DNA of 19,052 nt from Spirochaetales bacterium. GTDB taxonomy: Bacteria > Spirochaetota > Spirochaetia > JAGLYY01. Shown piece by piece: positions 1 through 7,552 of this stretch. The position numbers and the translations under genes are program-made. The notes below the pieces were generated by a model. That model made no database searches and was not told where the DNA came from. It saw nothing but the letters and a program-made list of their open reading frames with translations. The stretch lies in NCBI GenBank assembly GCA_023131935.1, contig JAGLYY010000118.1:1-19052 (forward strand). Reading direction: 5' to 3'. Position 1 is the stretch's first letter. Every line of letters starts with the position of its first letter.

Positions 1-132
1 AGTTTCAAAGGGGTAAAACTTGTATTCTTCCGGAAGAGATCCGGTTTTTTGAGCTATGTTCTTCCTGATTGAACTGACAAAAGTTTCTTTTTCACCATTC
101 TCAGGACCCAGGAGGAGGAATGAGTCAGCCAT
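1..132 (-). CDS. holA: Probable DNA polymerase III delta subunit, N-terminus (partial)
   Basis: Only the first 44 codons lie in the window; the gene continues past base 1. It starts ATG at 132 and overlaps the last 8 bases of lexA, so the two are translationally coupled. The visible peptide begins MADSFLLLGPENGEKETFV. A hydrophobic strand followed by a GPE-x-G-E-K turn and a helix is how I remember spirochaetal HolA proteins starting, the clamp-loader subunit that binds the beta clamp. The reading frame is open to the window edge and has the same composition as its neighbours. The rest of the protein is not visible, so the identity is an inference from a short N-terminus. Confidence 0.5.
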   Translation of the reverse strand, partial: MADSFLLLGPENGEKETFVSSIRKNIAQKTGSLPEEYKFYPFET

Positions 133-730
133 ATTGTCGAATGATAAACTCCAGCTTTCCAAGGATTTTCACGTTCTGGGTGTAGATGGGGGGGTATACG
201 GGATTTTCAGCTTTCAGCTTTATCCTGTTTTTTTCGCGGAAAAACCGTTTGAGAGTCACCGCTTCGTCATTTACCCGGGCAACAACGATATCCCCATTAT
301 CGGCTGTTTGTCGATGAAGAAACACCGCGGTATCTCCATTTAGAATTCCCGCGTAAAGCATGCTGTCTCCCTTAACCAACAGGGCAAAGTGTCTTCCAGC
401 CTTCAGGTTTTCTGCCGGGATCTTGATTGATCCGTCGAAGTTTTCTTCAGCGAAGAGGGGAACTCCTGCCGCGACATTTCCAAGGAGTGGTATTTCAAGG
501 ATTGTATCGGTTTTCCCCTCGGGTTCGATAACTTCCATAGTTCTGGGCCGGCTGGAATCGTTCTTGATTTGATGTTTCTTTTCCAGGGCTTTCACGTGGT
601 CATATGCCCCTTTTGCTGACATGTGGAAAAAGGCGGCTATTTCCCGCATCGTCGGGGGGTACTTGTGGTCACGTATGAAGGATTTAATGAAGGAGAGTAT
701 CTCCTGCTGCCGTTTTGTCAGTTCTTTCAT
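125..730 (-). CDS. lexA: LexA repressor (SOS response), self-cleaving serine peptidase
   Basis: Represses DNA-damage genes and is inactivated by RecA-stimulated self-cleavage. The 201 residues match the usual LexA length. An N-terminal winged helix-turn-helix (about 1-65, opening KELTKRQQEIL and including YPPTMREIA) is followed by the cleavage site Ala88-Gly89 in NVAAGVP. The S24 peptidase fold carries the catalytic Ser123 in GDSM and Lys161 in EAVTLKRF. All active-site parts are present, so it should be functional. The position after GDSM is LYAGI, where I would expect a smaller or polar residue than Tyr; this is probably neutral. The start ATG overlaps the stop of the upstream response regulator as ATGA, and its own stop overlaps the next gene by 8 bases. 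lexA is therefore a late gene of the hprK-ptsH-kinase-regulator operon rather than having an obvious promoter of its own. Confidence 0.95.
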   Translation of the reverse strand: MKELTKRQQEILSFIKSFIRDHKYPPTMREIAAFFHMSAKGAYDHVKALEKKHQIKNDSSRPRTMEVIEPEGKTDTILEIPLLGNVAAGVPLFAEENFDGSIKIPAENLKAGRHFALLVKGDSMLYAGILNGDTAVFLHRQTADNGDIVVARVNDEAVTLKRFFREKNRIKLKAENPVYPPIYTQNVKILGKLEFIIRQYG

Positions 731-2085
731 TTTTTTATCTCGATATTGAATTTTTTGATTTTGCCATGGAGATTGCTGGGATAGATTCCAAGGATCTGGG
801 CTGTTTGGGAGATGTTGTAATCGTGTTCCTCGAGCTTTTGCATGAGGAGCATCCGTTCAAACCTGTCTTTTGCTTCGTTCAACTTCATCCCCTCGAAGTC
901 CTTCAGGCTGTTACTGGTCGTGGATTGCTGCTTCTCTCCCAGGTAGTAGGTGACAATATCCGGCAAAATTACATTTTCATCAGTCATTATAGTAATACGC
1001 TCTATGAAATTTTTCAACTCTCTTATGTTGCCTGGCCAGGAATATTTTTCAAGAATTTTTATTCCCTCCGGGCTAATGGTTTTTACCTCCCCGTCCCCCC
1101 TTTGTTTTTCCACGAAATAGGCGATAAGATCCTTCAGATCTTCAGGGCGGTCTTTCAGAGGCGGGACAAAGATAGGGACCACATTCAGCCGGAAATAAAG
1201 GTCTTCCCGGAATCTGCCCTCTCTAATCTCATTCTGGATATCCTTATTTGTGGCAGCGATAAGGCGGAAATCGACAGTTATCGATTTCTCACCCCCTATT
1301 CTTTCGAATTTTAACTCTTGTATAGCCCTGAGGACCTTCGCCTGGGCATTCAGAGACATATCAGCGACTTCATCAAGAAAGAGTGTCCCTCCATGAGCCA
1401 TTTCAAATTTGCCTTTCCTCCGGGCGATAGCACCGGTAAAAGCCCCTTTTTCATGACCAAACAGTTCACTTTCAATCAGGGTATCCGGAATAGCAGCGCA
1501 GTTCACCTCCACAAAGGGGCCATCCGCTCTCTGACTTTTCAGGTGGATCTTTCTGGCAATCAGTTCCTTTCCCGTCCCGTTGTCTCCAAGGATGAGAATT
1601 TTCGCGTTTGAAGCTGCGCTTTGGTTGATAAGTGCCTGTATCTTCATCATCCCGGGGCTTTTCCCGATCATCTCATCATCCATAAAGAGACTGCTGCGAA
1701 GATTACGGTTTTCCTTCCTGAGAGATTCCATTTCGATGGCGTTTCGGATAAGGGTAGTAACCTTTTCAAGGGAGAGGGGCTTTTCCAGGAAATCAAATGC
1801 ACCGAGTTTAACCGCTTTTACGGCGATATCGATGTTTGCGTGACCCGATATCAGGATAACTTCAATTTCGGGATATTCTTTTTTAATCTCTTTAAGGACG
1901 TCGATTCCTCCCATATTCGGAAGCCAGACATCGAGGATAATCACATCGACGGCCTCCTGTTTCAGAAGGGCAAGGCCCTCAAAACCATCGACCGCACTGA
2001 AGACCTGGTAATTTTCATCTTCGAGAATGTCAGTGAGTACTGTTCTAATACCAGGCTCATCATCGATGATGAGAATCTTGCTCAT
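727..2085 (-). CDS. Sigma-54-dependent response regulator, NtrX-like
   Basis: A 452-residue cytoplasmic activator of sigma-54 RNA polymerase. The receiver domain (1-125) has the acidic pocket D8/D9, phospho-acceptor D52 and K102. The AAA+ domain (about 135-375) has Walker A GDNGTGKE at 167-174, an intact GAFTGA sigma-54 contact loop at 214-219, Walker B GGTLFLDE at 232-239 and the FREDLYFRLN arginine region near 292-301. A Fis-type helix-turn-helix ends the protein (about 412-445: NISQTAQILGI, then SNLHGKIKK). The serine-asparagine-leucine-histidine recognition helix and the partner kinase favour the NtrX group over NtrC. It starts ATG at 2085, overlapping the kinase stop as ATGA. The intact GAFTGA means it should open promoters with the sigma-54 encoded about 4 kb upstream. 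Which genes or signal it controls cannot be told from sequence. Confidence 0.92.
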   Translation of the reverse strand: MSKILIIDDEPGIRTVLTDILEDENYQVFSAVDGFEGLALLKQEAVDVIILDVWLPNMGGIDVLKEIKKEYPEIEVILISGHANIDIAVKAVKLGAFDFLEKPLSLEKVTTLIRNAIEMESLRKENRNLRSSLFMDDEMIGKSPGMMKIQALINQSAASNAKILILGDNGTGKELIARKIHLKSQRADGPFVEVNCAAIPDTLIESELFGHEKGAFTGAIARRKGKFEMAHGGTLFLDEVADMSLNAQAKVLRAIQELKFERIGGEKSITVDFRLIAATNKDIQNEIREGRFREDLYFRLNVVPIFVPPLKDRPEDLKDLIAYFVEKQRGDGEVKTISPEGIKILEKYSWPGNIRELKNFIERITIMTDENVILPDIVTYYLGEKQQSTTSNSLKDFEGMKLNEAKDRFERMLLMQKLEEHDYNISQTAQILGIYPSNLHGKIKKFNIEIKK

Positions 2086-3839
2086 ATATTCCTCTCTACC
2101 GGCAGGTCAATGAAGAAAGTAGTGCCAACATTTTTCCGGGTTTCGAACCAGATCTGGCCGTTGTGGTCCGAGATAATACGCTCCACAATAGGTAGTCCCA
2201 GGCCCGTGCCCTCAGTCTTTGTAGTAAAATAGGGATGGAATACTTTGTTGTGGTATTCCTCGTCAATGCCGGAACCATTATCCTGAATCTGGGTTCTACA
2301 GTACTTGAGATTTCCTTTTCTGACAAGATCAGCCCGGAAGACAATCTGTCCGGCACCTCTTATTGACTCGTAGGCATTCTTTAAAAGGTTTGAGAAAACC
2401 TGTTTCATCTGGTTCCTGTCAGCGAACACTATCATTTCTTCGGGGATATCATTTATCTGTATTTCAACATCGGGCCTGCTTCTCCCATAAGAATCGAGCA
2501 CTTCCCTTATCATCTCCCTGAGAGGCAACTCTGTCGCCGCGGGATCGGGATGGCGGGCGAAATCCCGGAACTCAGAGAGCATAGTATCGAGGCTGTTGAC
2601 CTCCTGAATGATGCTGTTTACCGCAGGCTCAAGGATTCTATCGAAGGCTGAGGGGTCATTTTTGTATTTCCTGAGGATCCGCTGGGCGGAAAGTTTAATT
2701 GGAGTCAGGGGATTTCGAATTTCATGGGCCATCCGCTGGGCGATCTCCTGCCATGCGGATACTTTTTCCGTTTGAATGGTTTTTACCCGGGTTTTTTCCA
2801 GTTCAAATACCATTCGGTTGAAGGAGTTTACCAGCACTGCCAGTTCATCCCTGGGTTTGCCGAGGATCCGGACTGAGAAATCTCCTTCTGCTACTTTTTT
2901 TGTAGCTTCCTCAAGATGAACGATAGGAGAGATGATCTCCTCACTCATGAGAAAGCTGACCTGAATCAGGAGAAGTATGATAGGGATGGCGAAAATGGAG
3001 TAGAAAATCACAAGGGCAACCTTGAATTGAGTCTTATACCGGCTGAGTTGAAGAAAGGTTTCTCTGGATTCCGTCAGAAGTCCGGCATTTTCAGAGAAAC
3101 TTTCCGGTAAAAGAATGCTGAAAATAACCGAGTATGCTTCTCCCTTTTCTGTTACCCGGGCTAATGAACGGAGAATACTTGTCCTCCCAATATCCTGTCG
3201 GGGCAGAATACCGGGCGAATATTCGGGGAGGGGTTCGAGGCGGGCCTCCGGGGGGCCTTTGAAGTAGAGTTCGGTACCATCGTCTTTGAAAATCTGAATA
3301 CCATCAATTTCAGGATTTGCTCCGCTGATTCCCAGCCAGATCTGTTCCGGATAGGAAAAATTCTTCAGGATACCGATAGCTACCGGGTTCCCCGTGAAAT
3401 CCCGCAGATTGTCGAGTTTATCGTCAGAGTACTTGAGGGCTATAGATAATCCGCCATCGATTGCCTCCCCGATATTTGAAGAGAACCAGGTATTCATGGA
3501 AGAATTGATGAAATTTATTGAAAGGACCCCTTGAGGGAGAGCAGACAGCAGAGCTATAACGCTGAAAAACAGGATAAGACGGGTTTTAAATCTCACTCCT
3601 GGTTGAGATGTCTGATGTTCTTTAATAAGACGGCGAATATTGATGGCGATGGTGATTACCATGGTGAGGGGGAGTATGATTGCTACCGGGATTATGATGA
3701 AGTTTGATATTCTTCGTCCCGCGGAGATATCGAGGAGCATCTGGTTCGCGAAGAAAAGGATCAGTATGATGATGATCCCATAAATCAGGAGAATACTGAT
3801 CAGCACCGTTCTGGTTGTGTCGGTTTTCCAACCTCTCAT
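2082..3839 (-). CDS. Membrane sensor histidine kinase, NtrY-like
   Basis: Inner-membrane kinase, the likely partner of the adjacent regulator. I place the start at the ATG at 3839 (585 residues). It overlaps the upstream stop as ATGA and has GGGAG 8 bases before it; a GTG 14 codons upstream keeps the frame open but lies deep in the previous gene. Hydrophobic segments lie near 11-31, 44-67, 86-110 and 272-297, leaving an extracytoplasmic region of roughly 160 residues between the third and fourth as a possible sensor. A HAMP linker (about 297-350) leads straight to the dimerisation helix with His372 in MAHEIRNPLTPIKLSAQRI. The ATPase has the N box NLLKNA (485-490), DNGSG (520-524) and GTGLGL (544-549). 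The H-box wording is typical of NtrY. The PAS domain that NtrY often carries between HAMP and the His domain appears to be missing. Confidence 0.9.
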   Translation of the reverse strand: MRGWKTDTTRTVLISILLIYGIIIILILFFANQMLLDISAGRRISNFIIIPVAIILPLTMVITIAINIRRLIKEHQTSQPGVRFKTRLILFFSVIALLSALPQGVLSINFINSSMNTWFSSNIGEAIDGGLSIALKYSDDKLDNLRDFTGNPVAIGILKNFSYPEQIWLGISGANPEIDGIQIFKDDGTELYFKGPPEARLEPLPEYSPGILPRQDIGRTSILRSLARVTEKGEAYSVIFSILLPESFSENAGLLTESRETFLQLSRYKTQFKVALVIFYSIFAIPIILLLIQVSFLMSEEIISPIVHLEEATKKVAEGDFSVRILGKPRDELAVLVNSFNRMVFELEKTRVKTIQTEKVSAWQEIAQRMAHEIRNPLTPIKLSAQRILRKYKNDPSAFDRILEPAVNSIIQEVNSLDTMLSEFRDFARHPDPAATELPLREMIREVLDSYGRSRPDVEIQINDIPEEMIVFADRNQMKQVFSNLLKNAYESIRGAGQIVFRADLVRKGNLKYCRTQIQDNGSGIDEEYHNKVFHPYFTTKTEGTGLGLPIVERIISDHNGQIWFETRKNVGTTFFIDLPVERNI

Positions 3840-4408
3840 TGACTGTTTCTCCCATTCTTCGTAACCGGCAGTTTCACCCACTGACTTACATAGTTGCTCA
3901 TTATCCCCTGTAGCAGGGTAAGGGGTGGCCGGAGGAGCAGATTTTCAACTTCTACCCTGCATAAAAGGTAATATTCTCCCTCTTTTTCAGGGAGCAACGG
4001 CAGTGGGTGTCCTTCGAGGGTGAGGAATTCAGACAGAAACTCCCATGGATCTTGGTAGAATTGGCGGTCCTCCCCCTGGAGCAAGAGATAGGTATGGGTA
4101 AAATCATCCCACATTCCTTCATAGAAGATCTGTTCCTCAGAAATGAGTATATCACCAATTATTCTGAACAAACCGGTCCTGTAACGGTAAATACGGATTG
4201 TATACTTTGCCCTTGCCCGGAATCCCTCTTTCAACGATGAAAGCAGATCGTTGGAGGGATAACCAGTGACCTTGAGAATTATCTCATTATCCCGGATCTC
4301 TGCCTGGACGGTCTGTCCCGAAAGGCAGGGGGGTATCAGGAATAACAGGAATAGAGGGAATATACTAATCTTCTTCAAAACGATTTTCGAAAAGACGGAC
4401 AATTGCAT
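3836..4408 (-). CDS. Secreted DUF4390-like protein upstream of the kinase
   Basis: A 190-residue exported protein of unknown function. A hydrophobic signal sequence (about residues 11-30, KKISIFPLFLLFLIPP) precedes a beta-rich domain with ARAKYTIRIYRYR and a later YYLLCRVEVENLLL stretch, a pattern I associate with DUF4390. That family is often found directly before NtrY/NtrX-type genes, as here; a role in the kinase's sensing is inference only. The ATG at 4408 has GGAAG upstream but lies 44 bases inside ptsH in another frame. A TTG at 4378 would give a neater signal peptide and a 14-base overlap, but lacks a ribosome site. The stop overlaps the kinase ATG (ATGA). A cysteine in the signal region (PPC) does not make a good lipobox. 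Confidence 0.7.
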   Translation of the reverse strand: MQLSVFSKIVLKKISIFPLFLLFLIPPCLSGQTVQAEIRDNEIILKVTGYPSNDLLSSLKEGFRARAKYTIRIYRYRTGLFRIIGDILISEEQIFYEGMWDDFTHTYLLLQGEDRQFYQDPWEFLSEFLTLEGHPLPLLPEKEGEYYLLCRVEVENLLLRPPLTLLQGIMSNYVSQWVKLPVTKNGRNSQ

Positions 4409-4631
4409 CTACCGCTTCCTGTTCATCAGACCCTTCGGCTATAACCGTTAGCTTTGTATTATAGCTTGCGCCAAGGGTTATTATACCCATGATAGATTTC
4501 CCGTTGATACGGTTATTTTCTTTCTCGAGGAAAATCTCAGAATCGAAGGAATTGGCAATTTGTACGAGAAGTGCCGCGGGACGGGCATGGATTCCCGCAC
4601 GGTTTTTAATAATTACCTCTTTGGTGGTCAT
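4365..4631 (-). CDS. ptsH: HPr phosphocarrier protein
   Basis: An 88-residue HPr with both phosphorylation sites: His15 in AGIHARPAA (target of phosphoenolpyruvate-dependent enzyme I) and Ser46 in INGKSIMGI (target of HPr kinase). The length is normal for HPr. It begins 8 bases after hprK with GGGAGGG just before the ATG, so kinase and substrate are made from one transcript. No enzyme I or sugar permease is in the window. Together with its place beside sigma-54 genes, this suggests a regulatory rather than sugar-transport role, though that is inference. The 3' end is also read in another frame as the start of the DUF4390 gene. Confidence 0.96.
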   Translation of the reverse strand: MTTKEVIIKNRAGIHARPAALLVQIANSFDSEIFLEKENNRINGKSIMGIITLGASYNTKLTVIAEGSDEQEAVDAIVRLFENRFEED

Positions 4632-4639
4632 AACCCTCC

Positions 4640-5623
4640 CTAAAAAACATCTTTCTTATGAAAATAGACGTTACGCGCGTTCTCGCTTTCCAGCCACCTG
4701 AGTATGTTCTGGTTAAATTCTTTCGCTGAATAATATCCCATCTTTTTCAGCCGTTCATTCATCGCGGCTGTTTCGATGATTACCGGTATGTTTCTTCCCG
4801 GTTTCACGGGGATCAGAACAGTAGGGACCTGGACCCCGAGGATTTCGGTTGTATTGTCCCCGGAACCGAGACGGTCGTATACTTTGTTATTATCCCATTC
4901 TTCCAGGTTAACGATGAGTTGTACCTGTTTGCTGTCTCGAATCGCCCCAACCCCGAAGAGCTGCTTTACGTTGATAATACCAAGACCGCGGATTTCCATA
5001 TGGTGGGCGGCAACGGCGTTCGATCCCTCCCCCATCAGGATATTCCCGCTTACACAGTGCAGTTCGATAGAATCGTCAGCAATGAGCCGGTGTCCCCGTT
5101 CTATGAGTTCCAGAGCGGATTCACTTTTACCTACACCGCTGGATCCCATGATGAGGATACCGATGCCGAATACTTCGACGAGGACCCCATGAATTGTCTT
5201 TCTGGGGGCAAACACCGTTCCTAACTCACGGATAAGCCGAAGGGAGAATTCCGAAGAGGGGATATCAGTCCGGAGTATGGCACAGTCTGAGCTTTCTACA
5301 ATTTCTACAAATGACTGTGGAGGAGTCAGGTTATAGGTGAAAATAATGGCGGGAATCTTGAAGGAGAACATCCGATGGATGGTGTCCAGCTTGTTTTCCC
5401 GGTCAAGTTTTTCGATATATGCCATTTCGCCTCGTCCGAATACCTGAATCCGATGATGTGCAAAGTTTTCGAAAAACCCGCTTAATGCCAGTCCGGGGCG
5501 GTTTATTTCCGGGATGGTTATCGTGTTTGCCAGCCCTGGTCTGCCGCCGATACACTTCAGGTTCAGAGCATCATGCTCTTTCAAATCGAGATCAAGAAGA
5601 TCGAGAACTGTAAAACGCTCCAT
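4640..5623 (-). CDS. hprK: HPr kinase/phosphorylase
   Basis: A bifunctional enzyme that phosphorylates HPr on Ser46 with ATP and removes the phosphate by phosphorolysis. The 327 residues show the N-terminal MurE-like domain (about 1-130, with RPGLALSGFF) and the C-terminal kinase domain. The latter has His145, the P-loop GSSGVGKSE at 160-168, the catalytic ADD at 182-184, the family signature MEIRGLGIINVKQLFG at 209-224 and the C-terminal K3-type loop near 273-280 (VKPGRNIP). All key residues are present. It leads the second minus-strand operon, separated from hpf by a terminator. No Shine-Dalgarno is obvious before the ATG at 5623, and an AT-rich -10-like stretch lies within 12-20 bases of it. 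Confidence 0.97.
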   Translation of the reverse strand: MERFTVLDLLDLDLKEHDALNLKCIGGRPGLANTITIPEINRPGLALSGFFENFAHHRIQVFGRGEMAYIEKLDRENKLDTIHRMFSFKIPAIIFTYNLTPPQSFVEIVESSDCAILRTDIPSSEFSLRLIRELGTVFAPRKTIHGVLVEVFGIGILIMGSSGVGKSESALELIERGHRLIADDSIELHCVSGNILMGEGSNAVAAHHMEIRGLGIINVKQLFGVGAIRDSKQVQLIVNLEEWDNNKVYDRLGSGDNTTEILGVQVPTVLIPVKPGRNIPVIIETAAMNERLKKMGYYSAKEFNQNILRWLESENARNVYFHKKDVF

Positions 5624-5632
5624 AATGAGATA

Positions 5633-5661
5633 ATAATATACTATTCAGGGAAATTTTACCA
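5633..5661 (-). promoter_or_regulatory. Possible promoter of the hprK operon
   Basis: The gap between the hpf terminator and hprK must start a new transcript if the terminator works. The best -10 candidates are TATATT (5635-5640) or the overlapping TATTAT (5633-5638). The latter has TGGTAA 17 bases upstream, only a 3 of 6 match to a -35. The start codon is about 10 bases from the -10, so the leader would be only a few bases long. Confidence 0.3.
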
Positions 5662-5683
5662 CTTCCAGAGGGTGGATGATCAT

Positions 5684-5712
5684 AAAAAATGCCCCGGAAC
5701 TGTTTCCGGGGC
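5684..5712 (-). terminator. Rho-independent terminator after hpf
   Basis: On the minus strand a perfect 9-bp GC-rich stem (GCCCCGGAA pairing with TTCCGGGGC, bases 5691-5712) with a 4-base loop is followed by a run of six T (5684-5689, after one A). It begins 8 bases after the hpf stop and should end the rpoN-hpf transcript. Confidence 0.92.
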
Positions 5713-5720
5713 AAGCTCTT

Positions 5721-6017
5721 TCAAGCACTGTGTTCTTGTATCTTTCCTTTTTCTTTGTGGATTTTTGAATCCAGCTTGTCGAAGAGGAGGTCGATTGCTT
5801 TGAATAACTCAAACGTTCCGACTCTCACATGCGCGGAACTTCCCCAGCGGAAGTTCACATTACATTCAACCTTGTACCCCTTCCTCTCTCGAGTGAGAGT
5901 GAAGAGGAGGTCAACAATGAGATCCTTTGCGAAATCAACACGATGGATTTTTTTATCAATGTACTCCCTCGTGGCGTGACTAACATCATAATGGACGCCT
6001 TTCACTTCTACATTCAT
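5721..6017 (-). CDS. hpf: Ribosome hibernation promoting factor, short form
   Basis: A 98-residue protein of the HPF/YfiA (RaiA) family, which binds the small ribosomal subunit in the decoding region and silences or pairs ribosomes in slow growth. It has the beta-alpha-beta-beta-beta-alpha pattern, opening MNVEVKGVHYDVSHATREYI and ending with the basic helix before KIHKEKGKIQ. The length is that of the short form, without the C-terminal dimerisation domain of long HPF. GGGAGG lies 6 bases before the ATG. It follows rpoN by 54 bases, the arrangement widely conserved in proteobacteria, and the terminator directly after it marks the end of that transcript. Confidence 0.93.
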   Translation of the reverse strand: MNVEVKGVHYDVSHATREYIDKKIHRVDFAKDLIVDLLFTLTRERKGYKVECNVNFRWGSSAHVRVGTFELFKAIDLLFDKLDSKIHKEKGKIQEHSA

Positions 6018-6071
6018 CGATGCCTCCCTAAAAAGGAATATTCTTATAGGGGAAAACCCTGTAAGATCAAA

Positions 6072-7430
6072 TTAACGGTCGTAGGATGGTGAGATATCAA
6101 GTTCCTTGCGATATTTCGCTACTGTCCTCCTTGCAAGATTGATACCCCGATTTTTCAGGATATCGGATATTTTTTGATCGGACAGATGTCTTTGTCCACC
6201 TTCCTCTTCAATGATCTCTTTTATTCTTATCTTTACCGCTTCCTTGGAGTACCGGGACCCTCCTGAACCTGCTCCTGAGATGGAATTTGAAAAGAAATAT
6301 TTTATTTCGAAGATCCCCCATTCAGTTTGTATATACTTACTCGTTGCGATCCTTGATACCGTTGTTTCGTGAACGTTTACTTCCTGAGCAATATCTTTCT
6401 GGGTAAGGGGAGCCAGATACTTCGGCCCTTTGAGGAAAAAATCCCGCTGGAACTCGATAATCGCGTTGGCAATCTTTAGAAGGGTCGCGTTCCGTTGGTT
6501 AATGCCGCGGATAAACCATTTCGCGTCTTTTATTCGGCTTGAAACAAATTGCTGAACCTGTTTTTTCGGTTTTTTCTCTTTCGCTATTGTGGAAAAGAAA
6601 GGATTGATCCCGAGAACCGGAATCTCTTCATCGTTAAGAATCAGTACAAATTCCCCGTCCTTCATCTTCACCTGAAGGTCCGGTATCACATACCTGGTTT
6701 TCTCTGTCGAATATTCCCTTCCAGGGAAGGGGTTTAAAGTTTTCAGATATTCCAGGAGAGATTCAATTTTGTTCACAGAAACCTTCATCATTTTTGCCAC
6801 TTCGCCGGTTTTTCCCCGTTCCAGGAGTTCAAGGTAGTTGCTGATAAGCACCTCCAACCCTTCCGGGACCTCCTGCAGGAGACGCGCTTGCACCAGGAGG
6901 GATTCGCGGTAATCTTTGGAGCAGCACCCGACAGGCTCGAAGGTATTGATTATTTCAATCATCCTCTTTGCGATTTTATTTTCATCTTTTGTAAAAAATG
7001 TTTCCGGGAGGTCGATGTGAAAACCGTTTTCGTCCAGGTTTTGTATCAGTAATTCTCCGATGGAAAAATGTTTCCGGTCAATGGGCTGAAGGCGTAGCTG
7101 CCACATGAGATGTTCCTGGAGAGATTCCGGTCGTGTAAGGACCCCCTCCAAAAAGCGCCTGTTCCGCTCAGCGGCTTCTTCACTTGCCTGAGGGGTATAA
7201 GATTGATCATAATAGAGATCGATATCGGTACTTACCCTGTCAGTTGGCTCTTCCAGTTGAACTTCTGAGCGGTCTTCGACCATCTCGAGCGCGGGATTTC
7301 TCTCGACCTCTTCGAAGATCCGGAATTTTAATTCCTGGATTGGAAGAGCCATCAGCTGTATTGATTGCAACAGCTGAGGATTCATTGTTAATTGTTGCTT
7401 CTGTACTATTACAGGCTTTTGATATTGCAC
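6072..7430 (-). CDS. rpoN: RNA polymerase sigma-54 factor
   Basis: Directs RNA polymerase to -24/-12 promoters that need an AAA+ activator such as the one encoded downstream. I choose the GTG at 7430 (452 residues) because GGAGG lies 7 bases before it; a GTG eight codons upstream has no ribosome site. Region I is glutamine-rich (QKQQLTMNPQLLQSIQLM, about 9-26) and serves activator response. A central core-binding domain and a helix-turn-helix (about 340-370, TQKDIAQEVNVHETTVSRI) follow. The RpoN box ARRTVAKYR stands near the C-terminus and reads -24 elements. All regions are intact and the length is normal. hpf follows; the lpt genes precede it on the same strand. Confidence 0.97.
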   Translation of the reverse strand: MQYQKPVIVQKQQLTMNPQLLQSIQLMALPIQELKFRIFEEVERNPALEMVEDRSEVQLEEPTDRVSTDIDLYYDQSYTPQASEEAAERNRRFLEGVLTRPESLQEHLMWQLRLQPIDRKHFSIGELLIQNLDENGFHIDLPETFFTKDENKIAKRMIEIINTFEPVGCCSKDYRESLLVQARLLQEVPEGLEVLISNYLELLERGKTGEVAKMMKVSVNKIESLLEYLKTLNPFPGREYSTEKTRYVIPDLQVKMKDGEFVLILNDEEIPVLGINPFFSTIAKEKKPKKQVQQFVSSRIKDAKWFIRGINQRNATLLKIANAIIEFQRDFFLKGPKYLAPLTQKDIAQEVNVHETTVSRIATSKYIQTEWGIFEIKYFFSNSISGAGSGGSRYSKEAVKIRIKEIIEEEGGQRHLSDQKISDILKNRGINLARRTVAKYRKELDISPSYDR

Positions 7431-7495
7431 TTCAAGTCCTCCGGTCAGAAACACACAGGGAGACTATTCACGGACCAGAGCCTCTCTTACTATTA

Positions 7496-7524
7496 ATCTT
7501 GTCTCAGTCCCATTCATTTGTCAA
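7496..7524 (-). promoter_or_regulatory. Probable sigma-70-type promoter of rpoN
   Basis: On the minus strand a perfect TTGACA (7519-7524) is followed after 17 bases by CAAGAT (7496-7501, 3 of 6). The rpoN start lies about 65 bases downstream. The perfect -35 and spacing support it; the -10 is weak, which fits a regulated promoter. Confidence 0.5.
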
Positions 7525-7527
7525 TGA

Positions 7528-7539
7528 TTCTCATGAGAA
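7528..7539. promoter_or_regulatory. Perfect 12-bp palindrome beside the rpoN -35
   Basis: TTCTCATGAGAA reads the same on both strands and ends 3 bases before the -35 element of the rpoN promoter. A dimeric regulator could bind here. No known operator is recognised. Confidence 0.35.
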
Positions 7540-7552
7540 AAAACTGAACTCT

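Noticed and set aside
715..2232. Plus-strand open frames of about 200 codons opposite the response regulator (715-1314, 1621-2232)
   Set aside because: The sense strand encodes a complete, motif-rich sigma-54 activator; the antisense products are unlike any family I know and lack ribosome sites.
4309..4330. Lipoprotein signal in the DUF4390 protein
   Set aside because: The residues before the Cys are Ile-Pro-Pro, which do not fit a lipobox; an ordinary signal peptide is more likely.
7441..7454. Upstream GTG start of rpoN
   Set aside because: It lacks a ribosome site, while the GTG at 7430 has GGAGG at ideal spacing and matches where family members begin.
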